Assembly: GCA_900543325.1 (NCBI GenBank)
Contig: UQQU01000020.1
Location: 1 to 46,192 of the forward strand
Source of the DNA: an uncultured Clostridium sp.
GTDB lineage: Bacteria > Bacillota > Clostridia > Clostridiales > Clostridiaceae
Direction of reading: 5' to 3'
Length of the DNA: 46,192 nucleotides
Every line of letters begins with the position of its first letter. The stretch's first letter is position 1. Below the pieces are notes generated by a model, which did not search any database, was not told where the DNA came from, and was given only the letters and a program-made list of their open reading frames with translations. The position numbers were made by a program, and so were the translations under genes. Positions 33,683 through 42,290 of this stretch are shown here, one piece after another.

Positions 33683-34885
33683 ATGATTATTCATGGTGAC
33701 GTAGCTTTTATGATACTAGCTACAACGCTTGTTTTAATTATGACGCCAGGATTAGCATTTTTTTATGGAGGGTTAGTTGAAAGAAAAAATGCTTTGACCA
33801 TTATGTTTCAAGTATTTATATCAATTGGTATAGTAGGTTTATTATGGATATTTGGAGGATTTAGCCTAGTATTTGGGGATGATATTGGTGGAATTATAGG
33901 AAATCCATTTCAGTTCTTTGCATTAAAAGATGTAACTTTTACTGTAGATTTACGATATAGTGAAACAATACCATTTATATTATTTTTTATGTACCAAATG
34001 ATGTTTGCAATTATTACTGCACCATTAATGACAGGAGCATATGCAAATAGATTAACTGTAAGTGGATGGATAAAAATACTTATAGTTTGGATGATATTGA
34101 TTTATTTCCCAGTTGCACATTGGGTTTGGGGTGGAGGATTTTTAAGTAAACTAGGATTCGTAGATTTTGCTGGTGGAGCTGTAATACATATTACATCAGG
34201 TTTTGGATGTTTAGGCGGTATTTATGTATTAGGTGAAAGAAAAGTTAAAAATGAAAAAGGTCCATTTAATTTAGGTTTAGTAGCAATAGGTGCAGGATTG
34301 TTATTATTTGGATGGTATGGATTTAACGCTGGAGGCACAATAGCAGCTGCAGATATAGCTGCAATTGTTTTTGCTAATACCGGTCTTGCATCAGTATCAG
34401 GTATGGTTGTATGGATTATTCTACATGCAATGCATAGTAAAAAAGCATCTTTTTTAGAAGCAATAATAGGAGCAGTTGCAGGACTTGCAACAATTACTCC
34501 AGCTTCAGGATATGTTACTCCAATAAGTGCATTAATTATAGGAGCCTTAGGAGCAATTGTATGCTTTTTCTGTGTTGAATTCGAGAGAAAGATGTGGGAT
34601 GATGCATTAGATGTTTGGGGTGTTCACGGAATGGGTGGATTATTAGGTACTTTATTAGTAGGAGTATTTGCAGATCCTAGAGTAAATGGAGTTACTGCAG
34701 GATTACATCAATTTTTAATTCAACTTCTTGGAGTTGTTATTATCGGCGTTTATTCAGTATTAGTAACATTCTTGATATTTAAAGTTATAGATAAGATAAA
34801 GACAATAAAAGTAAGTAAAGAGATTCAAGAAAAAGGATTAGATCAAGAGTTCTTTGGAGAACATTATGAAAGCGACTTACATTAA
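33683..34885 (+). CDS. amt: Ammonium transporter
   Basis: A 400-aa Amt/MEP/Rh-family channel with about 11 membrane helices. The pore twin histidines are His169 (GGAVIHITSGFGCL) and His315 (DVWGVHGMGG). The N-terminal MTPGLAFFYGGLV is typical. It moves ammonium across the membrane; with urease it could take up or release the product ammonia. No glnK/glnB regulator gene is adjacent, which is unusual for amt. GGGAG precedes the ATG. Confidence 0.96.
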   Translation: MIIHGDVAFMILATTLVLIMTPGLAFFYGGLVERKNALTIMFQVFISIGIVGLLWIFGGFSLVFGDDIGGIIGNPFQFFALKDVTFTVDLRYSETIPFILFFMYQMMFAIITAPLMTGAYANRLTVSGWIKILIVWMILIYFPVAHWVWGGGFLSKLGFVDFAGGAVIHITSGFGCLGGIYVLGERKVKNEKGPFNLGLVAIGAGLLLFGWYGFNAGGTIAAADIAAIVFANTGLASVSGMVVWIILHAMHSKKASFLEAIIGAVAGLATITPASGYVTPISALIIGALGAIVCFFCVEFERKMWDDALDVWGVHGMGGLLGTLLVGVFADPRVNGVTAGLHQFLIQLLGVVIIGVYSVLVTFLIFKVIDKIKTIKVSKEIQEKGLDQEFFGEHYESDLH

Positions 34886-34920
34886 AATACATAGTAATAA
34901 TTAATACTAAGGAGGAAAAA

Positions 34921-35433
34921 ATGTTAGGTGAAATATTGATTTACGTAGGCGTAGTTCTTATGTTAAATGGAATAGGAAGACTATATAATGTAAACGGTAA
35001 AACTTTAGCAGTATTCAATATATTTACTGGAAGCTTATCATTTGTTTTAAATGTCATCGAAGCAGCTAGGGGAGATTATTTTGGAGCAGCTACAGGATTA
35101 TTATTTGGATTTACTTATTTATTTATAGCTGCAAATAATCTATTTAATTTAGACTTAAGATTATATGGATGGTACTGTTTATTTGTAGCAATAAATACCG
35201 TGCCATTAGCATTTATTGATGCTACTACATTAAGATTTATAGAATTTACAACAGGAAATATTTATTGGATGGTTATATGGTTATTATGGGGATTGTTATG
35301 GTTAACTGGATTTATTGAGTTAGTACTAAAAAAAGACTTGGGTAAATTTACTCCATATTTATCAATTTTCGATGGAATTGTTACAGCATGGATACCAGGA
35401 GCATTAATATTATTAAATATGTATCCTAAATAA
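34921..35433 (+). CDS. ureI: AmiS/UreI family urea channel
   Basis: A 170-aa protein with six predicted membrane segments, the size and topology of AmiS/UreI channels. The start MLGEILIYVGVVLMLNGIGRL and the later WLLWGLLWLTGFIELVLKKDLGKFTPYL fit the family. It would admit urea (or short amides) by facilitated diffusion. The position directly behind urease and amt argues for urea. Whether it is acid-gated as in Helicobacter cannot be told; the long His-rich periplasmic loop of that protein is not evident. AAGGAGG lies 5 bases before the ATG. Confidence 0.9.
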   Translation: MLGEILIYVGVVLMLNGIGRLYNVNGKTLAVFNIFTGSLSFVLNVIEAARGDYFGAATGLLFGFTYLFIAANNLFNLDLRLYGWYCLFVAINTVPLAFIDATTLRFIEFTTGNIYWMVIWLLWGLLWLTGFIELVLKKDLGKFTPYLSIFDGIVTAWIPGALILLNMYPK

Positions 35434-35442
35434 TAAGTAAAT

Positions 35443-35480
35443 TAAGAGGCTAGATACAATTTGTATTGGCCTCTTATTAA
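35443..35480 (+). terminator. Terminator closing the urease-amt-ureI operon
   Basis: Outer stem 35443-35450 with 35469-35476, inner stem 35454-35459 with 35461-35466, followed by TTAATT. The T run is weak. Confidence 0.65.
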
Positions 35481-35502
35481 TTAGAAACAAAGGAGGAAAA
35501 AA

Positions 35503-36252
35503 ATGATTAGAAAATTATTAATAGTATTTATGAGCATATTAATTATGTTAAATTTAATTACTCCAATTTTAGCAAGTGCTTATGAAGAAGATGAGAAAAG
35601 TGAAAGCTCAAATAAAAGTTTTACTGTATGTGTAGATCCAGGACATCAAGGAAAAGGCGATCCAAAAGGAGAGCCAGTTGCACCAGGTTCTACAAATAAG
35701 AAAGCAAGAGTATCAGCAGGAACAGCTGGAATTGCAACGAAGAAGGCCGAACATGTTGTAAATTTAGAAGCATCAATGATATTAAAAGATTTATTAATAC
35801 AAAAGAATTACAATGTAGTTATGACTAGAGAAACTGCTGATGTTAATATTAGTAATGTAGAAAGAGCAGAAATTGCTAATAATGCAAATGCAGATATTAC
35901 AATTAGAATTCATTGCGATAGTATTAATGATTCAGGAAAAACAGGGGCCACTATATTAGTTCCATCAAAGGATTGTCAGTATACTAAAAATATTTATTGT
36001 GAAAGTAATAAGTATGCAGAAATATTAAAGAAAACATTACAAGATAATAATGTTAAGGTTAATGGTGTGTTTGAGAGAAACGATATAACAGGATTTAATT
36101 GGTCTAGAGTACCGGTTGTTATATTAGAAATGGGATTTATGAGTAATTATAATGAAGATCAAATGTTATCAGATCCTACTTATCAAAAGCTTTTAATGAG
36201 ATGTGTAGCTGAATCTATAGATAAGTATAGTGAAGAAGTTTTGAAAAGTTAA
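35503..36252 (+). CDS. N-acetylmuramoyl-L-alanine amidase, secreted
   Basis: A 249-aa Amidase_3 zinc hydrolase that cuts the amide between MurNAc and the stem peptide. It has a signal peptide (about 1-26, ending ILASA), then a single catalytic domain with His48 in VDPGHQG, Glu89 in VVNLEAS, His137 in IRIHCDS and the late catalytic Glu in VVILEMGFMSN. No cell-wall-binding repeats are present. AAAGGAGG precedes the ATG. Role in wall turnover, cell separation or sporulation is not resolved by context. Confidence 0.94.
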   Translation: MIRKLLIVFMSILIMLNLITPILASAYEEDEKSESSNKSFTVCVDPGHQGKGDPKGEPVAPGSTNKKARVSAGTAGIATKKAEHVVNLEASMILKDLLIQKNYNVVMTRETADVNISNVERAEIANNANADITIRIHCDSINDSGKTGATILVPSKDCQYTKNIYCESNKYAEILKKTLQDNNVKVNGVFERNDITGFNWSRVPVVILEMGFMSNYNEDQMLSDPTYQKLLMRCVAESIDKYSEEVLKS

Positions 36253-36424
36253 GCATTAATTTTTAGGGGGAGGCTTATAGTATTTAGTAGTAATAAAAAT
36301 AGAAATTATGGATAAAATAATGTTATAAAACATAAGCATAAATATATTAAAAATTAAACAATTTTGAAAATATTAATGTACAAGCTAAAAGAAGCAATAA
36401 GGTGTGGTATTAGGAGGTGTAATT

Positions 36425-37063
36425 TTGAAAAAATATGATTTAATTTACTATTGGCAAAATTATTTAATGAATCAAGATAATATAGATATTAAGCCTGATG
36501 AGTATATATTAAAGTTTTCTTTAGTAAATTCCTATAGTAGAGATTTTTTTTGCAATTGGTATTCTTTTAAATCACCACAAGAACTTGTAGGATTTATTAG
36601 ATTTGTTGTAATACCATCAACATATATAACAAAAGCTTTTGGAAGAGAAGAAAATACAATATTTTTAGATGCATTAGATGATTATGAAACCATAGACCTT
36701 ATTGAAGAAAATGAAAATCGCGAAAAATATGATATTTTAAGAGAAATAAGACATGATTATGAAATGATTAATAGTTTAAAAAATAACTTTACATTAGAAA
36801 AATTAAAGAGGTTTATTAATATAACAAATTCTAGGGGAAATGCAATGTTTGGAATATTTAGTAAACTTGAGTTTTTTAAAAATGTAAATGAAATAGGAAA
36901 AGAACTTGTAAAAGAATTTGAGGATGATAATATGCTTGATGAATTAGAAAGTCATATGGATTTAAAGAAAAACCAAATATTGGCATTATTTGATGGTATA
37001 GATAAAAATCCTTTTATGTTAAAAAGATTGGGAACTTATTTAAGTAATACTTTAGAGTTTTGA
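36425..37063 (+). CDS. Hypothetical protein, 212 aa
   Basis: I do not recognise this protein. A TTG start at 36425 is preferred because AGGAGGTG lies 5-6 bases upstream; extension to 36404 has no site. The product is soluble and acidic, starting MKKYDLIYYWQNYLMN. It contains YSFKSPQELVGFIRFVVIPS and helical C-terminal parts. No catalytic motif stands out. A strong terminator follows, so it is a single-gene unit. Confidence 0.7.
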   Translation: MKKYDLIYYWQNYLMNQDNIDIKPDEYILKFSLVNSYSRDFFCNWYSFKSPQELVGFIRFVVIPSTYITKAFGREENTIFLDALDDYETIDLIEENENREKYDILREIRHDYEMINSLKNNFTLEKLKRFINITNSRGNAMFGIFSKLEFFKNVNEIGKELVKEFEDDNMLDELESHMDLKKNQILALFDGIDKNPFMLKRLGTYLSNTLEF

Positions 37064-37084
37064 AGGGTCAGTATGAAGTTATAA

Positions 37085-37147
37085 ATAAATCTTGAGAAAA
37101 GTGATACAATATTGTAATTGCCACTTTAAATCAAGATTTATTTTTTT
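37085..37147 (+). terminator. Terminator after the 212-aa gene
   Basis: A perfect 11-bp outer stem (37085-37095 with 37131-37141), with internal pairing of AAAGTG with CACTTT, followed by a run of T. Confidence 0.88.
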
Positions 37148-37339
37148 ATTTACTTATAAAAATAGTCTAAGGGTTTAAAATTATATTTTAGGAAATAATT
37201 AAGTTATAAATAAATATTATGGTAAATTCATATGGGGTATTAACAAGAATAAAATTAGATGGTATATTAATAGATGTCGAATTATAAGGAAATGTATTTT
37301 AAATAGATGCGTAAAGAAAAAAATGAAAGATGTGATTAA

Positions 37340-39340
37340 ATGAACAATAAATTTTTACCTATAAGTAAAGCTGATATGGAAGAGAGAGGTTGGGAACAAT
37401 GTGATTTCATAATTGTAACAGGAGATGCATATGTTGATCACCACAGTTTTGGTACAGCAGTAATATCTAGAGTATTGGAGCATGCTGGATACAAAGTTGG
37501 TATTATAGCTCAACCAGATTGGCATAGTACAGATGATTTTATGAAACTTGGAAGACCTAGACTAGCATTTTTAGTTAATGCAGGAAATATGGACTCTATG
37601 GTTAATCATTATACTGTAAGTAAAAGAGTAAGAGAAAAAGATTTGTACTCTCCAGGTGGAAAAATGGGACTAAGACCAGATAGAGCTACTATAGTATACT
37701 GCAATAAAATTAGAGAAGCATATAAAAATATTAATATTTGTATTGGTGGTGTTGAAGCTAGTCTTAGAAGATTTGCACATTATGACTATTGGTCAGATAA
37801 GGTTAGAAAATCTATATTAACTGATAGTGGAGCCGATCTTTTAATATATGGAATGAGTGAAAAGCAAATAGTAGAAGTCGCTCATTATTTAAATGAAGGA
37901 TTTGATGCTAAATATATAAGGCATATACCAGGTACATGTTACCTAGCTGATAGTTTAGATGAAGTTTATGAAGAGCATATAGTTATTCCATCATATAAAG
38001 AAGTTTCTACTGATAAAATTAAATATTGCGAGGCATTTAAGGTTACATATCAAGAACAAGATCCTATAAGAGGAAGAACTATAGTTCAAGATCAAGGAGA
38101 TAAATTCTTAGTAGTAAATAAGCCAGAAGTAATTTTAAATAGAGAAGAATTAGATGCAGTTTATGATCTACCATTTACAAAGGAATATCATCCAAGTTAT
38201 GAAGCACTGGGTGGAATTCCAGCATTAGAAGAGGTTAAGTTTAGTATAGTAGGATCAAGAGGTTGTTTTGGTAACTGTTCATTCTGTGCAATAACATTCC
38301 ATCAAGGTAGAGCAGTTCAAAGTAGAAGTAAAGAATCTATAGTTAAAGAAGCTAAAGAAATGACAGAAATGAAGGACTTTAAAGGTTATATTCATGATGT
38401 TGGTGGTCCTACAGCAAACTTTAGAAAACCTGCATGTAAGCATCAATTAACTATAGGTGCATGTAAGACTAAGCAATGCTTAAGTCCAGGTGTATGCAAA
38501 AACATGGAAGTAGATCATAAAGAGTTTATCGATGTATTAAGAAGCGTAAGAAGTTTACCTAAAATAAAAAAGGTATTTGTGCGTTCAGGTATAAGATATG
38601 ATTATGTAATGGCTGATAAGGATGATACATTCTTTAAAGAGTTAGTAGAACATCATGTAAGTGGTCAATTAAAAGTTGCGCCTGAGCATGTATCAGAAGA
38701 AGTATTAAAGCATATGGGTAAACCGGCAGGAAGAACATATGAAGATTTTAGACAAAAATTCTTTAGAATAACAGAAAAACTAGGAAAGAAACAATACATT
38801 ATTCCATATTTAATGTCAAGTCATCCTGGAAGTACTTTAAAGGAAGCCATCGAGCTTGCTGAATATTTAAGAGATATAAAATATCAACCAGAGCAAGTAC
38901 AGGATTTCTATCCAACACCAGGGACATTATCAACTACAATTTTCTATACTGGATTAGATCCGATAACAATGAAACCTGTATATGTTCCTAAGAGTAAAGA
39001 AGAAAAGGCTATGCAAAGAGCTCTATTACAGTTTAGCAATCCTAAAAACTATAATATAGTTTATGATGCATTAATGAAAGCGGGAAGAGAAGACTTAATA
39101 GGAAATGGACCTAAGTGCTTAATAAAATCAAAGGAACAAAGATATAAAGAAGCCCATGGATTAGTTAGACCGAAATCTAAGGGAAATTCAAAGGGAAAGA
39201 ATTCTTCAAGAAAAAATGGAAAGAAAATGGATAAAAATTCTTCAAGTAGGGGGAAGAATAGCAATTCAAAACAAAATAGAGATTCTAGAAATGCTAAAAA
39301 TGGCAGAAATGGAAAAGGGAAAAATAGTAGAACTCGTTAA
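37340..39340 (+). CDS. YgiQ family radical SAM protein
   Basis: A 666-aa radical SAM protein of unknown substrate. The N-terminal half (about 1-290) is the YgiQ-specific domain with FLPISKADMEERGWEQ. The cluster motif is Cys309-Cys313-Cys316 in SRGCFGNCSFCAIT. ERVSGQLKVAPEH-like VSGQLKVAPEHVS and QVQDFYPTPGT follow. The last 55 or so residues are a low-complexity Lys/Ser/Asn/Arg/Gly tail, suggesting nucleic-acid or ribosome contact. The ribosome binding site is weak (AAAGATGTG). The 198 bases upstream hold no other gene. Confidence 0.92.
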   Translation: MNNKFLPISKADMEERGWEQCDFIIVTGDAYVDHHSFGTAVISRVLEHAGYKVGIIAQPDWHSTDDFMKLGRPRLAFLVNAGNMDSMVNHYTVSKRVREKDLYSPGGKMGLRPDRATIVYCNKIREAYKNINICIGGVEASLRRFAHYDYWSDKVRKSILTDSGADLLIYGMSEKQIVEVAHYLNEGFDAKYIRHIPGTCYLADSLDEVYEEHIVIPSYKEVSTDKIKYCEAFKVTYQEQDPIRGRTIVQDQGDKFLVVNKPEVILNREELDAVYDLPFTKEYHPSYEALGGIPALEEVKFSIVGSRGCFGNCSFCAITFHQGRAVQSRSKESIVKEAKEMTEMKDFKGYIHDVGGPTANFRKPACKHQLTIGACKTKQCLSPGVCKNMEVDHKEFIDVLRSVRSLPKIKKVFVRSGIRYDYVMADKDDTFFKELVEHHVSGQLKVAPEHVSEEVLKHMGKPAGRTYEDFRQKFFRITEKLGKKQYIIPYLMSSHPGSTLKEAIELAEYLRDIKYQPEQVQDFYPTPGTLSTTIFYTGLDPITMKPVYVPKSKEEKAMQRALLQFSNPKNYNIVYDALMKAGREDLIGNGPKCLIKSKEQRYKEAHGLVRPKSKGNSKGKNSSRKNGKKMDKNSSSRGKNSNSKQNRDSRNAKNGRNGKGKNSRTR

Positions 39341-39352
39341 TAAATAAAGTCA

Positions 39353-39387
39353 AAAAAAGGTATAGTAATTTTTACTATACCTTTTTT
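39353..39387. terminator. Terminator between ygiQ-like gene and converging zinc-ribbon gene
   Basis: A perfect 16-bp stem (39353-39368 with 39372-39387) with A-rich 5' and T-rich 3' parts can terminate both strands. Confidence 0.92.
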
Positions 39388-39408
39388 ATGAATAAATATT
39401 TAAAATAT

Positions 39409-39564
39409 TTAAGTAATGGAACATTTTTTACAAACATTAATAGTATTGCCGTTCTCGTCTTTTTTGCTCCAAACTAATTTAACTCTCTTTCTACCACAAA
39501 TAGGACAAGTTCCTCTCCAATTAGGGAGTGTTTTAATGTATTTTCCACGTTTTTGTTTACTCAT
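39409..39564 (-). CDS. 51-aa zinc-ribbon protein
   Basis: The 51-aa product begins MSKQKRGKYIKTLPNWRG and has two Cys pairs, CPICG at 20-24 and CKKC at 45-48, separated by 20 residues. This is a classic zinc ribbon. AAAGGAGAG precedes the ATG on the minus strand. It is basic, suggesting RNA or ribosome binding, but the function is unknown. It converges on the ygiQ-like gene, with a shared terminator between them. Confidence 0.8.
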   Translation of the reverse strand: MSKQKRGKYIKTLPNWRGTCPICGRKRVKLVWSKKDENGNTINVCKKCSIT

Positions 39565-39725
39565 TTTTCATCTCTCCTTTCATTATGGTACATTATATTA
39601 GTAAAAAAAATTTTTATTACTCTAAATTTAATTAATTTAATGTAAGTTTTTGAAATTAATAACTCGAATAAGTTTTGTAAAAAGCCATAAAATAATAGTA
39701 TCAAAAGATAAAAGGAGGTTCTAAA

Positions 39726-39875
39726 ATGAAAAAGCTAGATACACTTTTAAGTAGAGATGTTGCCAAAAAAATGATTGTTGATGGCGAACCTTGGGATAAA
39801 ATAATGGAGACAACTCATTTAAGATTAAAGGATTTAAAGCGCATACAAAGAGATGAAATAGACCCAAAATTCTAA
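39726..39875 (+). CDS. 49-aa small HTH-like protein
   Basis: AAAGGAGG lies just upstream of the ATG. The product MKKLDTLLSRDVAKKMIVDG continues with EPWDKIMETTHLRLKDLKRIQRDEI, which reads like a single helix-turn-helix (helix VAKKMIVDG, turn, helix IMETTHLRLKDLKRI). This is similar to short HTH segments found at the C-termini of Rpn-type proteins and in small regulators. The DNA-binding role is inferred from that pattern only. The next small gene follows after 31 bases. Confidence 0.75.
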   Translation: MKKLDTLLSRDVAKKMIVDGEPWDKIMETTHLRLKDLKRIQRDEIDPKF

Positions 39876-39906
39876 TAGAGTTTATATAAAAAATAAGGAG
39901 AGAATA

Positions 39907-40056
39907 ATGAAAAATAAAAGAGAATATACTAAAGAAAATTACTTAAGAAATGGAACAAAATCTCAAAGTAATAATCCTAAAAATAAATATGTAACAACAA
40001 TAGAGGAGCCTGCACTTAATGAAAGTGGTATCGAGGCTAAGAGAAAAGGATTTTAA
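39907..40056 (+). CDS. 49-aa hydrophilic small protein
   Basis: AAGGAGAGA precedes the ATG. The product MKNKREYTKENYLRNGTKSQ continues with Asn/Lys-rich sequence and IEEPALNESGIEAKRKGF at the C-terminus. It is predicted unstructured, with no membrane segment. It appears to be co-transcribed with the 49-aa HTH-like gene and is closed by a hairpin. I do not recognise a family. Confidence 0.65.
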   Translation: MKNKREYTKENYLRNGTKSQSNNPKNKYVTTIEEPALNESGIEAKRKGF

Positions 40057-40075
40057 AAAGTAAAATAGATTTTAT

Positions 40076-40136
40076 AAGCAATATGAAATATATTATTTTT
40101 TATTACAATGGTATATTTTATATTGCTTTTTAATAT
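40076..40136 (+). terminator. Terminator after the small-gene pair
   Basis: Arms 40076-40092 and 40112-40128 pair over 17 positions with one wobble, followed by TTTTAATATTTTT. Confidence 0.82.
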
Positions 40137-40190
40137 TTTTAAAACAAAGAGCTATTTAAGATTTATTCTAAAATAAGGGGGAAAAAGGTT

Positions 40191-42290
40191 ATGAGCTTAA
40201 TGGTTTTTGCACCGGTAGGAGCAAGCTTAGCATTAATTTTTGCAGCATTCTACACCTATACAATTTTTAAAGTTGATGAAGGTACAGATAGGATGAAGTA
40301 TATTGCTGAAAGTATAAGAAAAGGGGCTAATGCATTTTTAAAACGTCAATATAAGGGCGTTGCTATATTTTTTGTAATTATGTTTATTATTTTATTTATA
40401 CTAGCTCAATTTAATTTTGTAAGTATTTTTATGCCATTTGCTTTTTTAACTGGAGGAATTTTTTCAGGATTAAGTGGATATTTAGGAATGAAAATTGCTA
40501 CAAACTCTAATAGTAGAACTGCAAATGCTTGTACTAAAAGTTTAAATAGTGGTTTAAGGGTAGCCTTTTCAAGTGGTTCAGTTATGGGACTAGTTGTTGT
40601 GGGACTAGCATTGACAGATTTAAGTATTTGGTATTTTATTTTAAATTGGTATTATGGAGCAATGCCTGTAGATGAAAGAATTACAATAATAACAACTACT
40701 ATGTTAACCTTTAGTATGGGTGCATCATCTATGGCTCTTTTCGCAAGAGTTGGTGGTGGTATTTTTACTAAGGCTGCAGATGTAGGAGCAGATTTAGTTG
40801 GTAAAGTTGAAATTGGTATTCCAGAGGATGATCCAAGAAATCCAGCTGTTATAGCAGATAACGTAGGTGATAATGTAGGTGATGTTGCTGGAATGGGTGC
40901 AGATCTGTATGAATCATATGTAGGTTCAATTTTATCTTCTTGTGCATTAGCTGTAGCTGCAGGCCTTTCAGTAAATGGTGCTGCAGTTCCTATAATTATT
41001 GCTTCTATAGGTGTAATGGCTTCAATAGTTGGTAGTTTCTTTGTTAAATCTAAAGAAGATGTATCACAAAAAGCATTATTAAGTGCATTAAGACGAGGAA
41101 CATATTTTTCAGCAATTATTATTGCTATAGCATCTTATTTTGTAGTAAATAATATTTTAGGTAAAGAAAATATTGGCGTCTATTTATCAATCTTATGTGG
41201 TCTTGTAGCTGGTTTATTAATTGGATTTTTTACAGAGTATTATACTAGTGATAATTATAAACCAACAAAAAGTATTGCGGAGTCATCAGAAACAGGCCCT
41301 GCAACTGTAATAATTACTGGATTATCAGTTGGTATGAAATCTACAGCAGCACCTGTAATTATAATAGGATGTTCTATATTAATTAGTTTTGCTGCTTCAG
41401 GCGGATTTAATAATTTTAATAAGGGGCTTTTTGGTATAGCTATATCTTCAGTTGGTATGTTATCTACTTTAGGAATAACTTTAGCTACTGATGCTTATGG
41501 ACCAGTTGCAGATAATGCTGGTGGTATAGCTGAAATGGCAGGATTACCGTCAGAAGTAAGAGATAGAACTGATGCATTAGATTCTTTAGGTAATACAACA
41601 GCTGCTACAGGAAAAGGCTTTGCCATTGGATCAGCTGCATTAACAGCATTAGCATTTATAGCAGCATATAAAAATTCAATTGAACAAATGGCAGCAAATA
41701 ATAATATATCATTTAATTTTGATTTATCAATATTAAATCCACAAGTTTTAATTGGTGCATTTATTGGTGCAATGGTTACTTTTGCATTTTCATCTTGTAC
41801 AATGAGTGCAGTTGGTAGAGCTGCAAGTAAAGTAGTTGTTGAAGTAAGAAGACAGTTTAAGGAGATAAAAGGTTTAATGGATGGAAAAGCAGAACCAGAT
41901 TATGCCTCTTGTGTTGATATTTGTACAAAATCTTCTCAAAAAGAGCTCGTTGTAATTGCAGCAATAGCAATTATAAGTCCATTAGCTGTAGGAATAGTAC
42001 TAGGGCCAAATGGTGTAGCAGGATTACTTGCAGGTGCAACAATATGTGGATTTGTTTTAGCGGTTATGATGTCTAACTCTGGTGGAGCTTGGGATAATGC
42101 TAAAAAGCATATTGAAGCAGGTAATTTTGGAGGTAAGGGTTCAGAATGCCACAAAGGTGCTGTTGTTGGAGATACTGTAGGTGATCCATTTAAAGATACT
42201 TCAGGACCAGCTATAAATATATTAATTAAGTTAATGTCTATAGTTTCAATAGTATTTGGAATGGTAATACTGACTTTCCACATTTTCTAA
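40191..42290 (+). CDS. hppA: K+-dependent membrane ion-translocating pyrophosphatase
   Basis: A 699-aa integral membrane pyrophosphatase with about 16 helices that couples PPi hydrolysis to Na+ and/or H+ pumping. The substrate-binding motif DVGADLVGKVE and acidic motif DNVGDNVGDVAG are present. GNTTAATGKG at 467-476 has Ala471 and Gly474 at the positions that distinguish K+-dependent enzymes (Ala, Gly) from K+-independent ones (Lys, Thr). Whether Na+ or H+ is pumped is not certain; clostridial K+-dependent members are often Na+ pumps. AAGGGGG precedes the ATG. Confidence 0.94.
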   Translation: MSLMVFAPVGASLALIFAAFYTYTIFKVDEGTDRMKYIAESIRKGANAFLKRQYKGVAIFFVIMFIILFILAQFNFVSIFMPFAFLTGGIFSGLSGYLGMKIATNSNSRTANACTKSLNSGLRVAFSSGSVMGLVVVGLALTDLSIWYFILNWYYGAMPVDERITIITTTMLTFSMGASSMALFARVGGGIFTKAADVGADLVGKVEIGIPEDDPRNPAVIADNVGDNVGDVAGMGADLYESYVGSILSSCALAVAAGLSVNGAAVPIIIASIGVMASIVGSFFVKSKEDVSQKALLSALRRGTYFSAIIIAIASYFVVNNILGKENIGVYLSILCGLVAGLLIGFFTEYYTSDNYKPTKSIAESSETGPATVIITGLSVGMKSTAAPVIIIGCSILISFAASGGFNNFNKGLFGIAISSVGMLSTLGITLATDAYGPVADNAGGIAEMAGLPSEVRDRTDALDSLGNTTAATGKGFAIGSAALTALAFIAAYKNSIEQMAANNNISFNFDLSILNPQVLIGAFIGAMVTFAFSSCTMSAVGRAASKVVVEVRRQFKEIKGLMDGKAEPDYASCVDICTKSSQKELVVIAAIAIISPLAVGIVLGPNGVAGLLAGATICGFVLAVMMSNSGGAWDNAKKHIEAGNFGGKGSECHKGAVVGDTVGDPFKDTSGPAINILIKLMSIVSIVFGMVILTFHIF

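Noticed and set aside
39416..39601. Plus-strand 61-codon frame after the ygiQ-like gene
   Set aside because: It is antisense to the minus-strand zinc-ribbon gene, which has Cys pairs and a strong ribosome binding site; the plus frame has neither.
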